Positions 51,691-61,071 of a stretch of 64,000 nt of DNA are shown here, piece by piece (within the stretch, counting starts at the first letter, position 1; the number at the start of each line of letters is the position of its first letter). Position numbers and translations under genes: made by a program. Under the pieces are notes generated by a model. That model ran no database searches. It had not been told where the DNA came from and was given only the letters and a program-made list of their open reading frames with translations. Source of the stretch: Verrucomicrobiota bacterium (GTDB lineage: Bacteria; Chlamydiota; Chlamydiia; Chlamydiales; Rhabdochlamydiaceae); contig JAFEGH010000007.1 in assembly GCA_018240065.1 (NCBI GenBank), positions 396,746 to 460,745 of the forward strand, in the 5' to 3' direction.

Positions 51691-53748
51691 TCAAATCAGC
51701 TCTTCAGCAACCTGCAACCATGTCTGCATCCCTTGTTTAAGATGCTCGACCCATTCTTGCAGCCCCGAGGTGCTGGAGACATAGGGATATTTAAGTAGAA
51801 CGGGATTGAACCCATGTTTGCAAAGCAGGAAATTCAACAATGCTGTGTCCGTTCGCCCGCAGCCATCTCGTGGAGGATGGAGCCATTCCAGATGCTGGAT
51901 CAGCTTCGCGATAGCTGTAAGTTTTTCAGCTTTATTTTCAGCAGCGTACATTTCACAGTGAAAATCGCCCACAAAGAGATTGAAGACCATTGCGACCTGC
52001 TCTCTTGTCAATGGATGGTACTTAATGCGCCAAGTCATTGGTTTTTGGGAAGTAACGACAATTGATCCCAAGGAGAAAGAACTTCCGAGAACAGTGGCCA
52101 AACGCTCATTAAGTTCGTCAAATTCCTTGATCGCTGCCTCTGTCATGGCATAGTGGGGAGAAACAAAATTGGCCTGGACCCCGCCTTCCCTAAAGATCCC
52201 CACATTCCTTTGATCTATCAAAGTTTGGGTCGCAGCTCCTCGAAAATGGCTGCAGGCCACTTTATGCATTTCCAGATAAAAGGAAGCTTCCAATTTAGAA
52301 TCGAAATTTTCGCCAAGAAACTGAAATAACTCATTCATACTCTTTGCATAGCCAGGTTCTTTTGCATACCCATGCAAGCCTAAATCAAAAACATTCTGTC
52401 CAAAAAGATGATAGACGCCATCGATGTACTCCATCCATTTTTTGGAGCCAAGCGAATTGTAAATCGCATCAAATTCCTCTGGAGTCGCAGTACCCATAGT
52501 GGTAGAAGAAGGAAATAACTCTATTGGATTTGCATCGATGCCTATGATGCGTCCTTCTCTGCAGAAGCTGCGTAGGCGTTCCTCCATCTCGAAACTCGAT
52601 GTCAGCAAGTTCTGGTTCACATAAAGTTCTTTGAGTTCTGCCAACATGAATACCACTTGCGGGACGAACTTTAGACAGTTATTGTCAAGTCCTAGCACTT
52701 CCAATTTTTTCATCGCTTTCATTTCAGGGGGCAATCCAGTCAATTTATTACAAGGAGCAGACAAAACCTTAAGAGAATGAAGCTGTCCAATAGACCGAGG
52801 TAATGAAATCAGGCAATTGTTATACAGATATAGATGACGCAGATACCCGAGATTGCCGATTGTGGAAGGAAGGACCTTTAAACCGTTATTCTCAAGACAG
52901 AGTTTATTAAGCTTTTTAAGATCGCCAATCTCTCTTGGCAAAGTCTGTAATTGATTGTCGTTTAGATTAAGTTCAAGCAGATGCTTCAACTTTCCAATTT
53001 CAGGAGGCACCTCTTTTAAACGATTAGAGTTCATCTGAAGATAAACCAAAGCATCGAGCTCCCCAATTTCATCGGGAAGAGAGGCAAGACGATTCGAGGA
53101 GACATTTAAAACTCTCAACTTTTTCAACTCTGCGATTTCAGGAGGAAGCGCAGTCAACTGATTGCCGGTAAGGAGCAACGTTCTTAAATTTGAGATGAGT
53201 CCAATTTCTTTTGGAAGGGTTTTCAAGGCAACATTTTGCAGATCCAGCCTCACGACATTCTGGAATGCGATCGCATTCTCCTCTAAAAAGGTTCTTTTCT
53301 GCTGAAGGCGTTCCAAAGGATTTCCGCTAAATTGAATTTCCTTCATTTTCAAGGATAACCATTCCGGGGCTTGCTTGAGGAGCGCGCTCCAAAAAATGTC
53401 CATGCTTTCAGCCTCGACATAGGGAGACATGTAATCCATGATTTGGGGGGGGATCCTATCCATTGAGACGATTTGCGGGGTAGGAAAAGCAGCTTTAAAA
53501 AGGGTATTGATCTTTGCTGCAGCAGGATCTTTGTCCACGCCTAAATGACGGAAAACAGATCCCATCGATTTAGCGCCAAACTCATGATGGAGGAGTTTAA
53601 GCATTTTCTTCGCCTTCTTTGCTGAGAAAAAAGCAAAGGCCCCATTTCCGCTGCCAAAAGGGGAAAGGCACTCCTTCGCACCCTGATTATTGGCATGGTT
53701 TTCCCCTTCCCTTCCACAACATTCATTTAACCCTTTTAGAAAAGCCAT
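51691..53748 (-). CDS. LRR protein with C-terminal degenerate Fic domain (paralogue A)
   Basis: This 685-residue protein has no signal peptide. Residues ~165-420 hold about ten leucine-rich repeats of the LxxLPxEIGxLxxLxxLxLxxN type (FALKTLPKEIGLISNL, NRLASLPDEIGELDAL and others). The C-terminal third resembles a Fic fold: LEMHKVACSHF, NVGIFREGGV, then HPPRDGCGRTDT at residues 624-635 (from 51879). Compared with HPFxDGNGRxxR, the His, Pro, Asp, two Gly and Arg are kept, but Phe, Asn and the last Arg are changed. Fic enzymes transfer AMP, UMP or phosphocholine to proteins. LRRs suggest target binding in the host. It lacks the F-box-like start of paralogue B. Confidence 0.85.
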   Translation of the reverse strand: MAFLKGLNECCGREGENHANNQGAKECLSPFGSGNGAFAFFSAKKAKKMLKLLHHEFGAKSMGSVFRHLGVDKDPAAAKINTLFKAAFPTPQIVSMDRIPPQIMDYMSPYVEAESMDIFWSALLKQAPEWLSLKMKEIQFSGNPLERLQQKRTFLEENAIAFQNVVRLDLQNVALKTLPKEIGLISNLRTLLLTGNQLTALPPEIAELKKLRVLNVSSNRLASLPDEIGELDALVYLQMNSNRLKEVPPEIGKLKHLLELNLNDNQLQTLPREIGDLKKLNKLCLENNGLKVLPSTIGNLGYLRHLYLYNNCLISLPRSIGQLHSLKVLSAPCNKLTGLPPEMKAMKKLEVLGLDNNCLKFVPQVVFMLAELKELYVNQNLLTSSFEMEERLRSFCREGRIIGIDANPIELFPSSTTMGTATPEEFDAIYNSLGSKKWMEYIDGVYHLFGQNVFDLGLHGYAKEPGYAKSMNELFQFLGENFDSKLEASFYLEMHKVACSHFRGAATQTLIDQRNVGIFREGGVQANFVSPHYAMTEAAIKEFDELNERLATVLGSSFSLGSIVVTSQKPMTWRIKYHPLTREQVAMVFNLFVGDFHCEMYAAENKAEKLTAIAKLIQHLEWLHPPRDGCGRTDTALLNFLLCKHGFNPVLLKYPYVSSTSGLQEWVEHLKQGMQTWLQVAEELI

Positions 53749-53896
53749 AATTACCTAATATTAATCATTTAATTAATAATTAATTATAATATTATATTAA
53801 TAATAAATCAATATTTTATTAATTAGACAACGTTAAATTAAAACGATGCGAATATACCTCAAGCACTTGTAGATAAATGACTTACGATAAATCAGA

Positions 53897-56002
53897 TCAG
53901 CTCAATGTTTCTTTTTCCCAAGCTATCAGCCCCTCTTCCAGGATCCCGACCCATTCTTGCAGTCCCCTGCAGCTGGAACGATAGGGAAGGGATAAGATCA
54001 CAGGATGCATCCCATAGCATGTCAGCAGGTAATTGAGCAGCGCTGTATCGGTCCTGCCGCAGCCATCGCAAGGGGCGTGGAGCCATTCCAAGCGCTGGAT
54101 GAGCCGGGCGATGGCGAGCAGCTTTTTGTCTCGATGATCGGCATGCCCGATTTCGAAATAGAACTCCGACATGAAGAAATTGAAGACCGTTCTGACCTGA
54201 CTCGCAGACATCCGGTGATAGAGGATCCGTCTCCCTTTTTTTCCCTTAAGCGGGGCTATTTTACCCAGAGCGTACATCGTGCCCAGCTCAGAAGACAGGC
54301 GCTTGCTCAGACTGTTAAATTCTTGAATCCCCTCTTTAGTGAACGGGTACTCTTCCTCTTTAAAATCGGCGTCGATCATATCTTCTGATGTTCTGAACAC
54401 GCCGACTTTTTTGCTGTCTACCTCCGTTACTCCTTCTTCTCCCGTGAAATGGCTGCAGGCGATCTTATGCATTTCGAGATAGAAATCGGCATCGACTCTG
54501 CGATTCATATTCTTGGAGAGAAATTCAAAAAGCGCCCGCATCCCAACGACGAACCCCGGTTCTGCATGTTTGCCATGCAAGCCCTTGTCGAATACCTCGG
54601 GACCCAGAGCATGGAACTCTCCATCGATGCATTCTTTCCATTTACTGGAGCCCAGCTTTAAGTAGATATCCCGCAAACTTTCAGCGGAAGACGACTCATC
54701 CAAGACAGGGCTGGACCAACAGGAGAGGTTCGTTAATTCCTTCGGGAGGGATTCAAAGAGATTGCCCTCAAAACAGAAATTCTTTAGAGATCCCAAATTT
54801 TTTATTTCGAGAGGAAGACTCTCCAATCTGTTGCGATCGACAAAAAGAGTCTGCAAAGATTTTAACATTCCCATTTCTGTCGGAAGTTCAGTGATGAAAT
54901 TATTGGATAGCATCAATATTTCCAGCTGCTGAAGAAATTGAAGCTCCTTCGGAACGGAAGAGAGGCGGTTCTCGGCAAGGGAAAGGATGAAGAGATCGGC
55001 CAGCTTTCCAATTGTTTTGGGAATCGAAGAGAGGCGGTTGTCCTGAAGAAACAAAGCTCTCAAATGCTTCATCCCGCCGATCGATTCCGGCAGCTTTTCC
55101 AAACGATTATTTTCGATCGACAAGCAAATGAGAGAGTCCAGATCGCCCATACGCTCAGGGAGAGTCCGGATACGGTTTGACCCCAGGAAAAGGGTTTTCA
55201 GATTCACAAGATCCCCGATTTCTTGAGGGATCTCTGCGATCCGGTTGCAGCAGGCAGTTAGAGACTCAAGAGAGCTTAAATTGCACACTCCTGAGGGCAG
55301 CGCGGTCAGGCGGTTCTTGTTAAGGTCCAGCACTGTCAATTTCTTCAAATTCCCAATTTCATCAGGCAGGTCGGTCAAACGATTGCGGGACAGATCAAGG
55401 GTCTTCAAATTGACCAGCAGATCGATTTCCTTTGGCAAAGTGTGGAGGCCCAGATTGCTTAAATCCAATTTTTCAATCGATTCCAATTCCTCTTGGTACA
55501 ATTTGAGCAGGCTTCCCATCTTCTCAGCCTGGATCAAGGGATCCTCTGGAAACTCAATGCTCTGCATTTTGCTCGCAAGTTTAGGTGGCGCAGCTTTCTG
55601 GATCGCCTCCCATAACTTCATCATATCATCCGCTCGGACATACGGGTCGAAACTCTCTTTCATCTGACTTAAGTGGTAAGGAATGAGGGCATGAGGACTT
55701 GAGAGTTGGCCCTTGTTCATAAGCTGGTTCGTATGAGCGGATCGGAAAAGGGCATCGACCTGGGCGGCCATCGATTTATCGATCAAGGGGAGAGAATCCA
55801 TCAGGCACTGCAGAGGAAAAGAGCCATAGAATGTCGCCAGTGTAGTCATGATCTTCCTTGCCTCGGTTTGTGCCGCCTTATTGAATCTGCGGGAAACCAA
55901 GGTCATCCTTGACAACTCTCCTGTCTGCCGGAGAACCTTGCCTAAAAGAGGCAAGGGGAGGCAATCAAAATAATTAATGGTAATCAGATCTTGAACAGAC
56001 AT
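53897..56002 (-). CDS. F-box-like/LRR protein with degenerate Fic domain (paralogue B)
   Basis: This 701-residue paralogue of the 51691-53748 gene has the same order and spacing. Its N-terminus (residues ~8-50) reads INYFDCLPLPLLGKVLRQ then LSRMTLVSRRFNKAAQ, a good F-box pattern (LPxxLLxxVL...LVSRRFN). About eleven LRRs follow at ~170-430 (LHTLPKEIDLLVNLKTLDLS and similar). The Fic-like C-terminus has LEMHKIACSHF, KVGVFR and HAPCDGCGRTDT at residues 642-653 (from 54079). F-box plus LRR is the FBXL build of eukaryotic SCF adaptors. A weak GGAT precedes the ATG. Host-directed action is the natural inference. Confidence 0.85.
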   Translation of the reverse strand: MSVQDLITINYFDCLPLPLLGKVLRQTGELSRMTLVSRRFNKAAQTEARKIMTTLATFYGSFPLQCLMDSLPLIDKSMAAQVDALFRSAHTNQLMNKGQLSSPHALIPYHLSQMKESFDPYVRADDMMKLWEAIQKAAPPKLASKMQSIEFPEDPLIQAEKMGSLLKLYQEELESIEKLDLSNLGLHTLPKEIDLLVNLKTLDLSRNRLTDLPDEIGNLKKLTVLDLNKNRLTALPSGVCNLSSLESLTACCNRIAEIPQEIGDLVNLKTLFLGSNRIRTLPERMGDLDSLICLSIENNRLEKLPESIGGMKHLRALFLQDNRLSSIPKTIGKLADLFILSLAENRLSSVPKELQFLQQLEILMLSNNFITELPTEMGMLKSLQTLFVDRNRLESLPLEIKNLGSLKNFCFEGNLFESLPKELTNLSCWSSPVLDESSSAESLRDIYLKLGSSKWKECIDGEFHALGPEVFDKGLHGKHAEPGFVVGMRALFEFLSKNMNRRVDADFYLEMHKIACSHFTGEEGVTEVDSKKVGVFRTSEDMIDADFKEEEYPFTKEGIQEFNSLSKRLSSELGTMYALGKIAPLKGKKGRRILYHRMSASQVRTVFNFFMSEFYFEIGHADHRDKKLLAIARLIQRLEWLHAPCDGCGRTDTALLNYLLTCYGMHPVILSLPYRSSCRGLQEWVGILEEGLIAWEKETLS

Positions 56003-56178
56003 GTGTTTTTATCCAAATTTTTGTTTTAAGTGCAATTATTTTAATAAAAATTTGAATTAAAATCAACAAAAAATCAACCTTACTGAAACAAATAAATCAT
56101 TGATCTCAAAGCAATTAAATTAATTAATTTTAATTTTTTAATTAAAACTCAAATATCAACATTCACGTCGATCGCCAT
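56003..56178. other. A+T-rich gap before the kdp promoter
   Basis: About 175 bp, very A+T-rich (TTAATTAATT-type repeats), with no gene or motif that I can identify. It probably contains the promoter of the divergent LRR-Fic gene. Confidence 0.6.
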
Positions 56179-56206
56179 TTGACAATATTTTTTTGAATCC
56201 TATAGA
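56179..56206 (+). promoter_or_regulatory. kdp operon promoter
   Basis: TTGACA (56179-56184) and TATAGA (56201-56206) with a 16-bp spacer. Transcription would start near 56213 and give a leader of about 93 nt. No kdpDE genes are in the window, so K+ control may be through this leader or another regulator. Confidence 0.7.
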
Positions 56207-56270
56207 GTGTGCTTCGATCCGGCAATCCTTCTGGGCATACACTGCCTCAAGAAACGCGGATGAGCATTAA

Positions 56271-56291
56271 TTGAGAGAGCCCCTCTCTCAA
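56271..56291 (+). promoter_or_regulatory. Leader hairpin just before the kdpF ribosome site
   Basis: TTGAGAGAG (56271-56279) and CTCTCTCAA (56283-56291) form a perfect 9-bp stem with a CCC loop, 3 bp before the AGGAG at 56295-56299. It could modulate translation, or just shape the leader. Confidence 0.5.
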
Positions 56292-56305
56292 GACAGGAGT
56301 AGCGC

Positions 56306-56392
56306 TTGACTTACACAGTGATTCTTGGAATCGTCTCGTTCTGTCTTCTGCTCTACCTTTTCGCCACGATCATCTGGCCGGAGAAGTTCTAG
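56306..56392 (+). CDS. kdpF: KdpF small membrane subunit
   Basis: A 28-residue peptide, too short to show up among long reading frames: one hydrophobic helix (VILGIVSFCLLLYLFATIIW) ending PEKF, exactly the KdpF pattern (E. coli KdpF is 29 residues). The start is TTG with AGGAG 6 nt upstream. KdpF stabilises the KdpABC pump. kdpA begins three bases after its stop codon. Confidence 0.9.
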   Translation: MTYTVILGIVSFCLLLYLFATIIWPEKF

Positions 56393-56395
56393 AAC

Positions 56396-58111
56396 ATGAC
56401 GCAAGCACACTGGCTGGAACTCATCTTCATCCTTTCCCTCATTCTGCTTCTTGCCAAACCGATCGGACTTTACCTCTATCGGGTTTTGGACCCTAAGGGA
56501 AAAACGGGACTGGAGTTTGCCTTAAAACCCCTTGAAAAACTGACTTACCGGATCTGCTCCATCGACGCTTCCGCCGAGCAGGACTGGAAAAAATACACAA
56601 TCAGCATTTTCCTGTTCACGCTAATTGGATTCATTTTTACATTTCTGATTTTAAGCTTTCAGGATCTCCTTCCACTGAATCCCGAAGGGATCCCTGCTCC
56701 TTCTTTTCTCGACCGTTTCAATGCCACCATCAGCTTCATTACCAACACCGACTGGGAAAATTACGTTCCTGAACAGGAGATTTCCTATTTTACGAACATG
56801 TTCGCCTTCACGACCCAAAATTACTGTTCTGCCGGCATCGGGATTTGCGTCGCCGCGGCGCTTGCACGCGGGATCGCAGCGAACTCCTCAAAACTGCTTG
56901 GAAACTTTTGGGTCGACATCATCCGCATCTGCTATTATGTGTTTCTCCCTTTAAGCTTGGTCTTCGCTGTCTTTTTTATTTCCGAGGGCGTGCCGCAGAA
57001 TTTCAAAGCGTTTGCCAAAGTGTGCACTGTAGATGGAGGCAACGAGCAGACAATTGTGCAGGGGCCAATGGCCTCTCAGGAATCGATCAAACTGATCGGG
57101 TCCAATGGAGGCGGTCCTACGAACGCCGACTCATCCCATCCCTATGAAAATCCCACCCCGATCTCTAACTTTGCCCAAATCCTCGCGATGCTGCTTATCC
57201 CCGCCGGCCAGATCTACTATTTTGGGATGGTTGTTCAGAACCTCAAGCATGCGTGGTCGATTTTTATTTTCATGACCGCCTTTTTTGCACTCGGAGTAGT
57301 TGGAATTGGGGCATTTGCTGAGGAAGGCAATACGAACCTGATCCCTTATGGGATCGATCTGACAGAAGGGAACATGGAAGGCAAAGAGCAGCGATTCTGC
57401 GTTTTCGACACGGCTCTATTTTCCAACGCGACGACAGCCGCTGGCAATGGATCCATGAACGCGATGCACTCTTCCTTCGTGCCGGGGGCCCAAGTGATCA
57501 CACTGCAAAACATGCAGATCGGGAACCTTATTTTCGGCGGCGTCGGCTCGGGACTTTACAGCATCGTGCGTCTGATCATGGTTAGCTCGTTCATTGCCGG
57601 CCTGATCATCGGCAGAGCCCCCCAGTATTTAGGGAAGAAGATCGAATCCTTCGAAATCAAGATGTGCATGATCCCAATCATTGTTTTTATCATTGGAATC
57701 ACGGGACTCACGGCGCTCAGCTTTCTAACACCCTGGGGACTGCAGGGGATGGGACAAAAAGGCCCCCACGGCTTCACCTCAATACTCTACACATTCAGTT
57801 CGACAATGGTTAACAACGGAACGGATTATGGAGGAATTGACAGGGACACCAATTTCTTCAACATCGCAACGGCTATTGCGATGATGGCCGGGAGATACTT
57901 GACCATCCTTGCCACAATGGCCATGGCAGGCTCTTTGGCAACCAAGAAAAAACACATTGAAAAAGCAGGATCCTTTCCGATCACCGGTTTCACTTTCATC
58001 ATTTTGATCTCGTCCGTCTTTTTCATTATCAACGCTTTGGGCTACCTCCCCTCGATCATGCTAGGGCCTGTCTATGAACAAATTTTAATGATAGAGGGGA
58101 AACTGGAATGA
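56396..58111 (+). CDS. kdpA: Potassium-transporting ATPase subunit A
   Basis: This 571-residue membrane protein of about ten helices is the K+-selective channel-like subunit. It has repeated SKT-like pore segments, for example ITNTDWENYVP, TQNYCSAGIGICVA, GSNGGGPTNADSSHP and NAMHSSFVPGAQ, and a late FSSTMVNNGTDYGG. Glycine-rich selectivity loops (GSNGGG, NNGTDYGG) are visible. Length matches the family. It overlaps kdpB by 4 bp (ATGA). Together with KdpB it gives high-affinity K+ uptake at micromolar concentrations. Confidence 0.96.
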   Translation: MTQAHWLELIFILSLILLLAKPIGLYLYRVLDPKGKTGLEFALKPLEKLTYRICSIDASAEQDWKKYTISIFLFTLIGFIFTFLILSFQDLLPLNPEGIPAPSFLDRFNATISFITNTDWENYVPEQEISYFTNMFAFTTQNYCSAGIGICVAAALARGIAANSSKLLGNFWVDIIRICYYVFLPLSLVFAVFFISEGVPQNFKAFAKVCTVDGGNEQTIVQGPMASQESIKLIGSNGGGPTNADSSHPYENPTPISNFAQILAMLLIPAGQIYYFGMVVQNLKHAWSIFIFMTAFFALGVVGIGAFAEEGNTNLIPYGIDLTEGNMEGKEQRFCVFDTALFSNATTAAGNGSMNAMHSSFVPGAQVITLQNMQIGNLIFGGVGSGLYSIVRLIMVSSFIAGLIIGRAPQYLGKKIESFEIKMCMIPIIVFIIGITGLTALSFLTPWGLQGMGQKGPHGFTSILYTFSSTMVNNGTDYGGIDRDTNFFNIATAIAMMAGRYLTILATMAMAGSLATKKKHIEKAGSFPITGFTFIILISSVFFIINALGYLPSIMLGPVYEQILMIEGKLE

Positions 58112-60114
58112 CCAGTGAAAAAATCATCTCCGCGTTTCATCCCAGTTCGCTTGGCCTCGCCTTCTATCGCGGTCTACAGAAACTCAACCCGTTTCTTCTA
58201 TGGCGCTCTCCCGTCATCTTCATTACCGAGATCTGCGCCATCCTGACGACCTTTGATGCATTCATCGGACAAGACACCATCGATCCCTTCCACCTGCATA
58301 TCGCCGTGTGGCTTTGGATCACGGTGATCTTCGCGAATACGGCCGAGTCGCTGGCCGAGATCCGAAGCGAGAGCTGGACGTCGGCCCTTCGCCATGCCCG
58401 CTCTGAAATTTTAGCCAGCCGCTACGACAGTGAAGGAAATCTCAATGTCGTCAATTACAAAGAGCTGAAAAAAGGAGATCTGATCCTCATCCGCATGGGA
58501 GAGACGATCCCGGCAGACGGTGAGATCATCTCGGGATCGGCAACGATCGACGAGTCCGCCGTCACCGGAGAAACACAATTGATGCTTAGGAAAGCGCTCA
58601 CCAACACCAATAATGTCACCGCAGGGACAAAAGTCATCTCTGACGAGATTGTCGTCAGGGTCACTGCCGATTCGGGAGAGGGCTTTATCGACCGGATGAT
58701 CAAGCAAGTCGAAAATTTGAAGCGAAAAAAAACCCTCAATGAAATTGCGCTCACCATCCTTCTTTCCAGCCTGACGGTGATCTTTCTGGTCATGGTGGTC
58801 TCCAATCAATTATTCGCCCGCTACTATGACGTCGATCTCAATTTGACAATGCAGATCGCCTTTTTGACCTGCCTCATCCCCACGACGGTAGCCAGCCTGC
58901 TCAACGCTGTCGGTATCGCGGGAATCAACCGCCTGATGAAAAAAAATGTGGTCGCGATGAGCGGCCAGTCAGTGGAGATCGCGGGCAATATCGACATCCT
59001 CCTCCTTGACAAAACAGGGACGGTCACTTTTGGCGAGCGGGAAGCAGTCGGGATGACGCCGGCATTCGATGTCTCCGAGGAAGAATTCATGAATGCCTGT
59101 TACCTCAGCTCTTTCCTCGATGAGACTAAGGAAGGAAAGAGCATTTTGTCTTACATCAAGCAGCGCGCCCCCTTCGTTTGCGTCCGCCCTAAAACCCATT
59201 TCGAATTCATCCCTTTCAGCATGATGAACCGGATTAGCGGAGTCGATCTGGAAGAACAGAAATATAGGAAGGGAGCGGTCGATGCAGTCGAACAATTTCT
59301 CGAGAAAAAAATCCCCTCCGATTTACTCAGGACCGTCAATGAGATCGCCGAGCAGGGAGACACCCCGCTTCTCGTCGCAGATCAAATCCATGTCCTGGGC
59401 GTGATCCGTTTAAGAGACAAGATCAAGCCGGGACTTTCGGCCTGGTTCCAGGAATTTAAAAAATTAGGGATCAAAACCGTGATGGTCACCGGGGACAACC
59501 CGCTGACAGCAGCTGCGATCGCAAAAGAAATCGGGGCCGATGACTTCCTGGCCTCGGCGACTCCGGAAGACAAGCTCCATTACATCCGGCAGGGGCAGCT
59601 GGAAGGCAACATCATTGCCATGACCGGAGACGGCCTCAACGATATTCCGGCTCTCACGCAGGCCGATCTCAGCGTTGCGATGAATAACGGTGCGGAGGCG
59701 GCCAAAGAAGCCGCAAATATGATCGATCTCGATTCTAATCCGGTGAAGCTCTTTGAGATCATCCAAATTGGAAAACAACTCCTGATGACAAGAGGAGCAT
59801 TGACAGCGTTCAGTGTCGCCAACGATCTGTCCAAATACTTTATCATCATTCCCGCAGTACTCTATGTGAGCATTCCCGAATTTAAAATCTTCAATTTTCT
59901 GAACCTGTCCTCACCCAGAAACGCCGTCCTCAGCGCCGTCATCTTCAATGCCCTCTCTTTGGTAGCGTTGATCCCGCTTGCGCTCAAAGGAGTGAAGCTC
60001 GTTCCCCATCAGGCCAAATGGATATTGAACAAGCACCTGCTTATTTATGGGTTCGGCGGACTGATCCTCCCCGTGATCGGGATCAAATTGATCGATATGA
60101 TTTTACTCCACTAG
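58108..60114 (+). CDS. kdpB: Potassium-transporting ATPase subunit B (P-type ATPase)
   Basis: This 668-residue P-type ATPase has the phosphorylation site LLLDKTGTVTFG, the TGE loop (DESAVTGETQLM), KGAVDAVEQF in the nucleotide domain, and MTGDGLNDIPALTQADLSVAMNNG. These define type IA KdpB. It hydrolyses ATP to drive K+ through KdpA. Compared with the usual ~680 residues it is complete. kdpC follows after 57 bp, with GGAG before its ATG. Confidence 0.97.
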   Translation: MTSEKIISAFHPSSLGLAFYRGLQKLNPFLLWRSPVIFITEICAILTTFDAFIGQDTIDPFHLHIAVWLWITVIFANTAESLAEIRSESWTSALRHARSEILASRYDSEGNLNVVNYKELKKGDLILIRMGETIPADGEIISGSATIDESAVTGETQLMLRKALTNTNNVTAGTKVISDEIVVRVTADSGEGFIDRMIKQVENLKRKKTLNEIALTILLSSLTVIFLVMVVSNQLFARYYDVDLNLTMQIAFLTCLIPTTVASLLNAVGIAGINRLMKKNVVAMSGQSVEIAGNIDILLLDKTGTVTFGEREAVGMTPAFDVSEEEFMNACYLSSFLDETKEGKSILSYIKQRAPFVCVRPKTHFEFIPFSMMNRISGVDLEEQKYRKGAVDAVEQFLEKKIPSDLLRTVNEIAEQGDTPLLVADQIHVLGVIRLRDKIKPGLSAWFQEFKKLGIKTVMVTGDNPLTAAAIAKEIGADDFLASATPEDKLHYIRQGQLEGNIIAMTGDGLNDIPALTQADLSVAMNNGAEAAKEAANMIDLDSNPVKLFEIIQIGKQLLMTRGALTAFSVANDLSKYFIIIPAVLYVSIPEFKIFNFLNLSSPRNAVLSAVIFNALSLVALIPLALKGVKLVPHQAKWILNKHLLIYGFGGLILPVIGIKLIDMILLH

Positions 60115-60171
60115 AAAGTAGACCTAAAAGATTTCGGCATTCGGCAGCTCAAAAGCCCCGGAGATTAGACG

Positions 60172-60768
60172 ATGATTAAAACGCTTAAAACCGCATTCCT
60201 TCTGACACTGACATTCACACTCTTCTTCGGAGGGCTTTATCCGACCTGCATTTACCTGATCGGCCACCTCTTTTTCCCCTATCAAGCAGGAGGAAGTCTT
60301 TTATTTCATCCCAATACACAGAGCATCATCGGGTCAGAACTGATCGCACAGGGATTTGATTCCCCTGTTTATTTCCATCCCCGTCCTTCAGATACGGGAG
60401 AGTCTCCTTACAACGGCACCAATTCCGGCGGAAGCGAGCTTGGCCCATCGATGAAAGCGCTGATCGATGCAAACGTGACCCGCGCTGATCAGTATCGCCA
60501 GACCAACTGCCTCACCCCCGATACCTGCGTGCCTGTCGATGCCGTCACAGCATCAAGCAGCGGCCTGGATCCGCATATCAGCATCTCCAATGCCCTCCTT
60601 CAGGCTCCTCGTGTGGCCATGGCCCGCAATATGCCCGAAGAAGACGTGCATGCGCTGATCCAGCAATTTACCGAGCGTCCCTCTTTCGGACTGTTCGGAG
60701 AAGCCCGCGTCAATGTCCTTATGCTGAACCTGCGCCTGGATAACGCCGTCGTCGAAAAAGAGCGCTAG
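60172..60768 (+). CDS. kdpC: Potassium-transporting ATPase subunit C
   Basis: This 198-residue protein has one N-terminal membrane helix (FLLTLTFTLFFGGLYPTCIY). The periplasmic KdpC domain follows with GSELIAQGFDSPVYFHPRPS, NSGGSELGPSMKALI, PVDAVTASSSGLDPHIS and NVLMLNLRLDNAV, all family signatures. It completes kdpFABC. A run of ten C follows the stop codon at 60773-60782. No sensor kinase or response regulator gene is next to it. Confidence 0.96.
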   Translation: MIKTLKTAFLLTLTFTLFFGGLYPTCIYLIGHLFFPYQAGGSLLFHPNTQSIIGSELIAQGFDSPVYFHPRPSDTGESPYNGTNSGGSELGPSMKALIDANVTRADQYRQTNCLTPDTCVPVDAVTASSSGLDPHISISNALLQAPRVAMARNMPEEDVHALIQQFTERPSFGLFGEARVNVLMLNLRLDNAVVEKER

Positions 60769-61071
60769 CAATCCCCCCCCCCATGTGGCACCCCGCTCTC
60801 ACCCAAACCTCTCATTTGATGATTTTTAGACAGACATCTTCTGTCTAAAAAAAACACACAGGCTATTTGATCTAAATCTAAAATATTAATATTCAAAAAG
60901 CTGAAACAAAACCCCAAAATTCAACCACTGCTTTCAGACAACTCAATCCAAACTTGCCATTCAATTTATAATTTTAATTAAATGATTAATACAATCTTAA
61001 AGAAAATGAACTATAATTAACTCAAAAACAATAAATCATAAAAATTAATTAAAATAAAAAGAGATTAAAGC
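60769..61071. other. Intergenic region after kdpC
   Basis: 303 bp without a gene. It starts with ten C (60773-60782), then holds the hairpin listed separately at 60823-60851. It becomes extremely A+T-rich toward the LRR gene at 61072. Confidence 0.6.
60823..60851 (+). terminator. Hairpin after the kdp operon
   Basis: A perfect 12-bp stem (TTTTTAGACAGA at 60823-60834 and TCTGTCTAAAAA at 60840-60851) with a CATCT loop, 54 bp after the kdpC stop. T and A are inside the stem and no T-run follows it, so terminator function is only likely by position. Confidence 0.45.
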
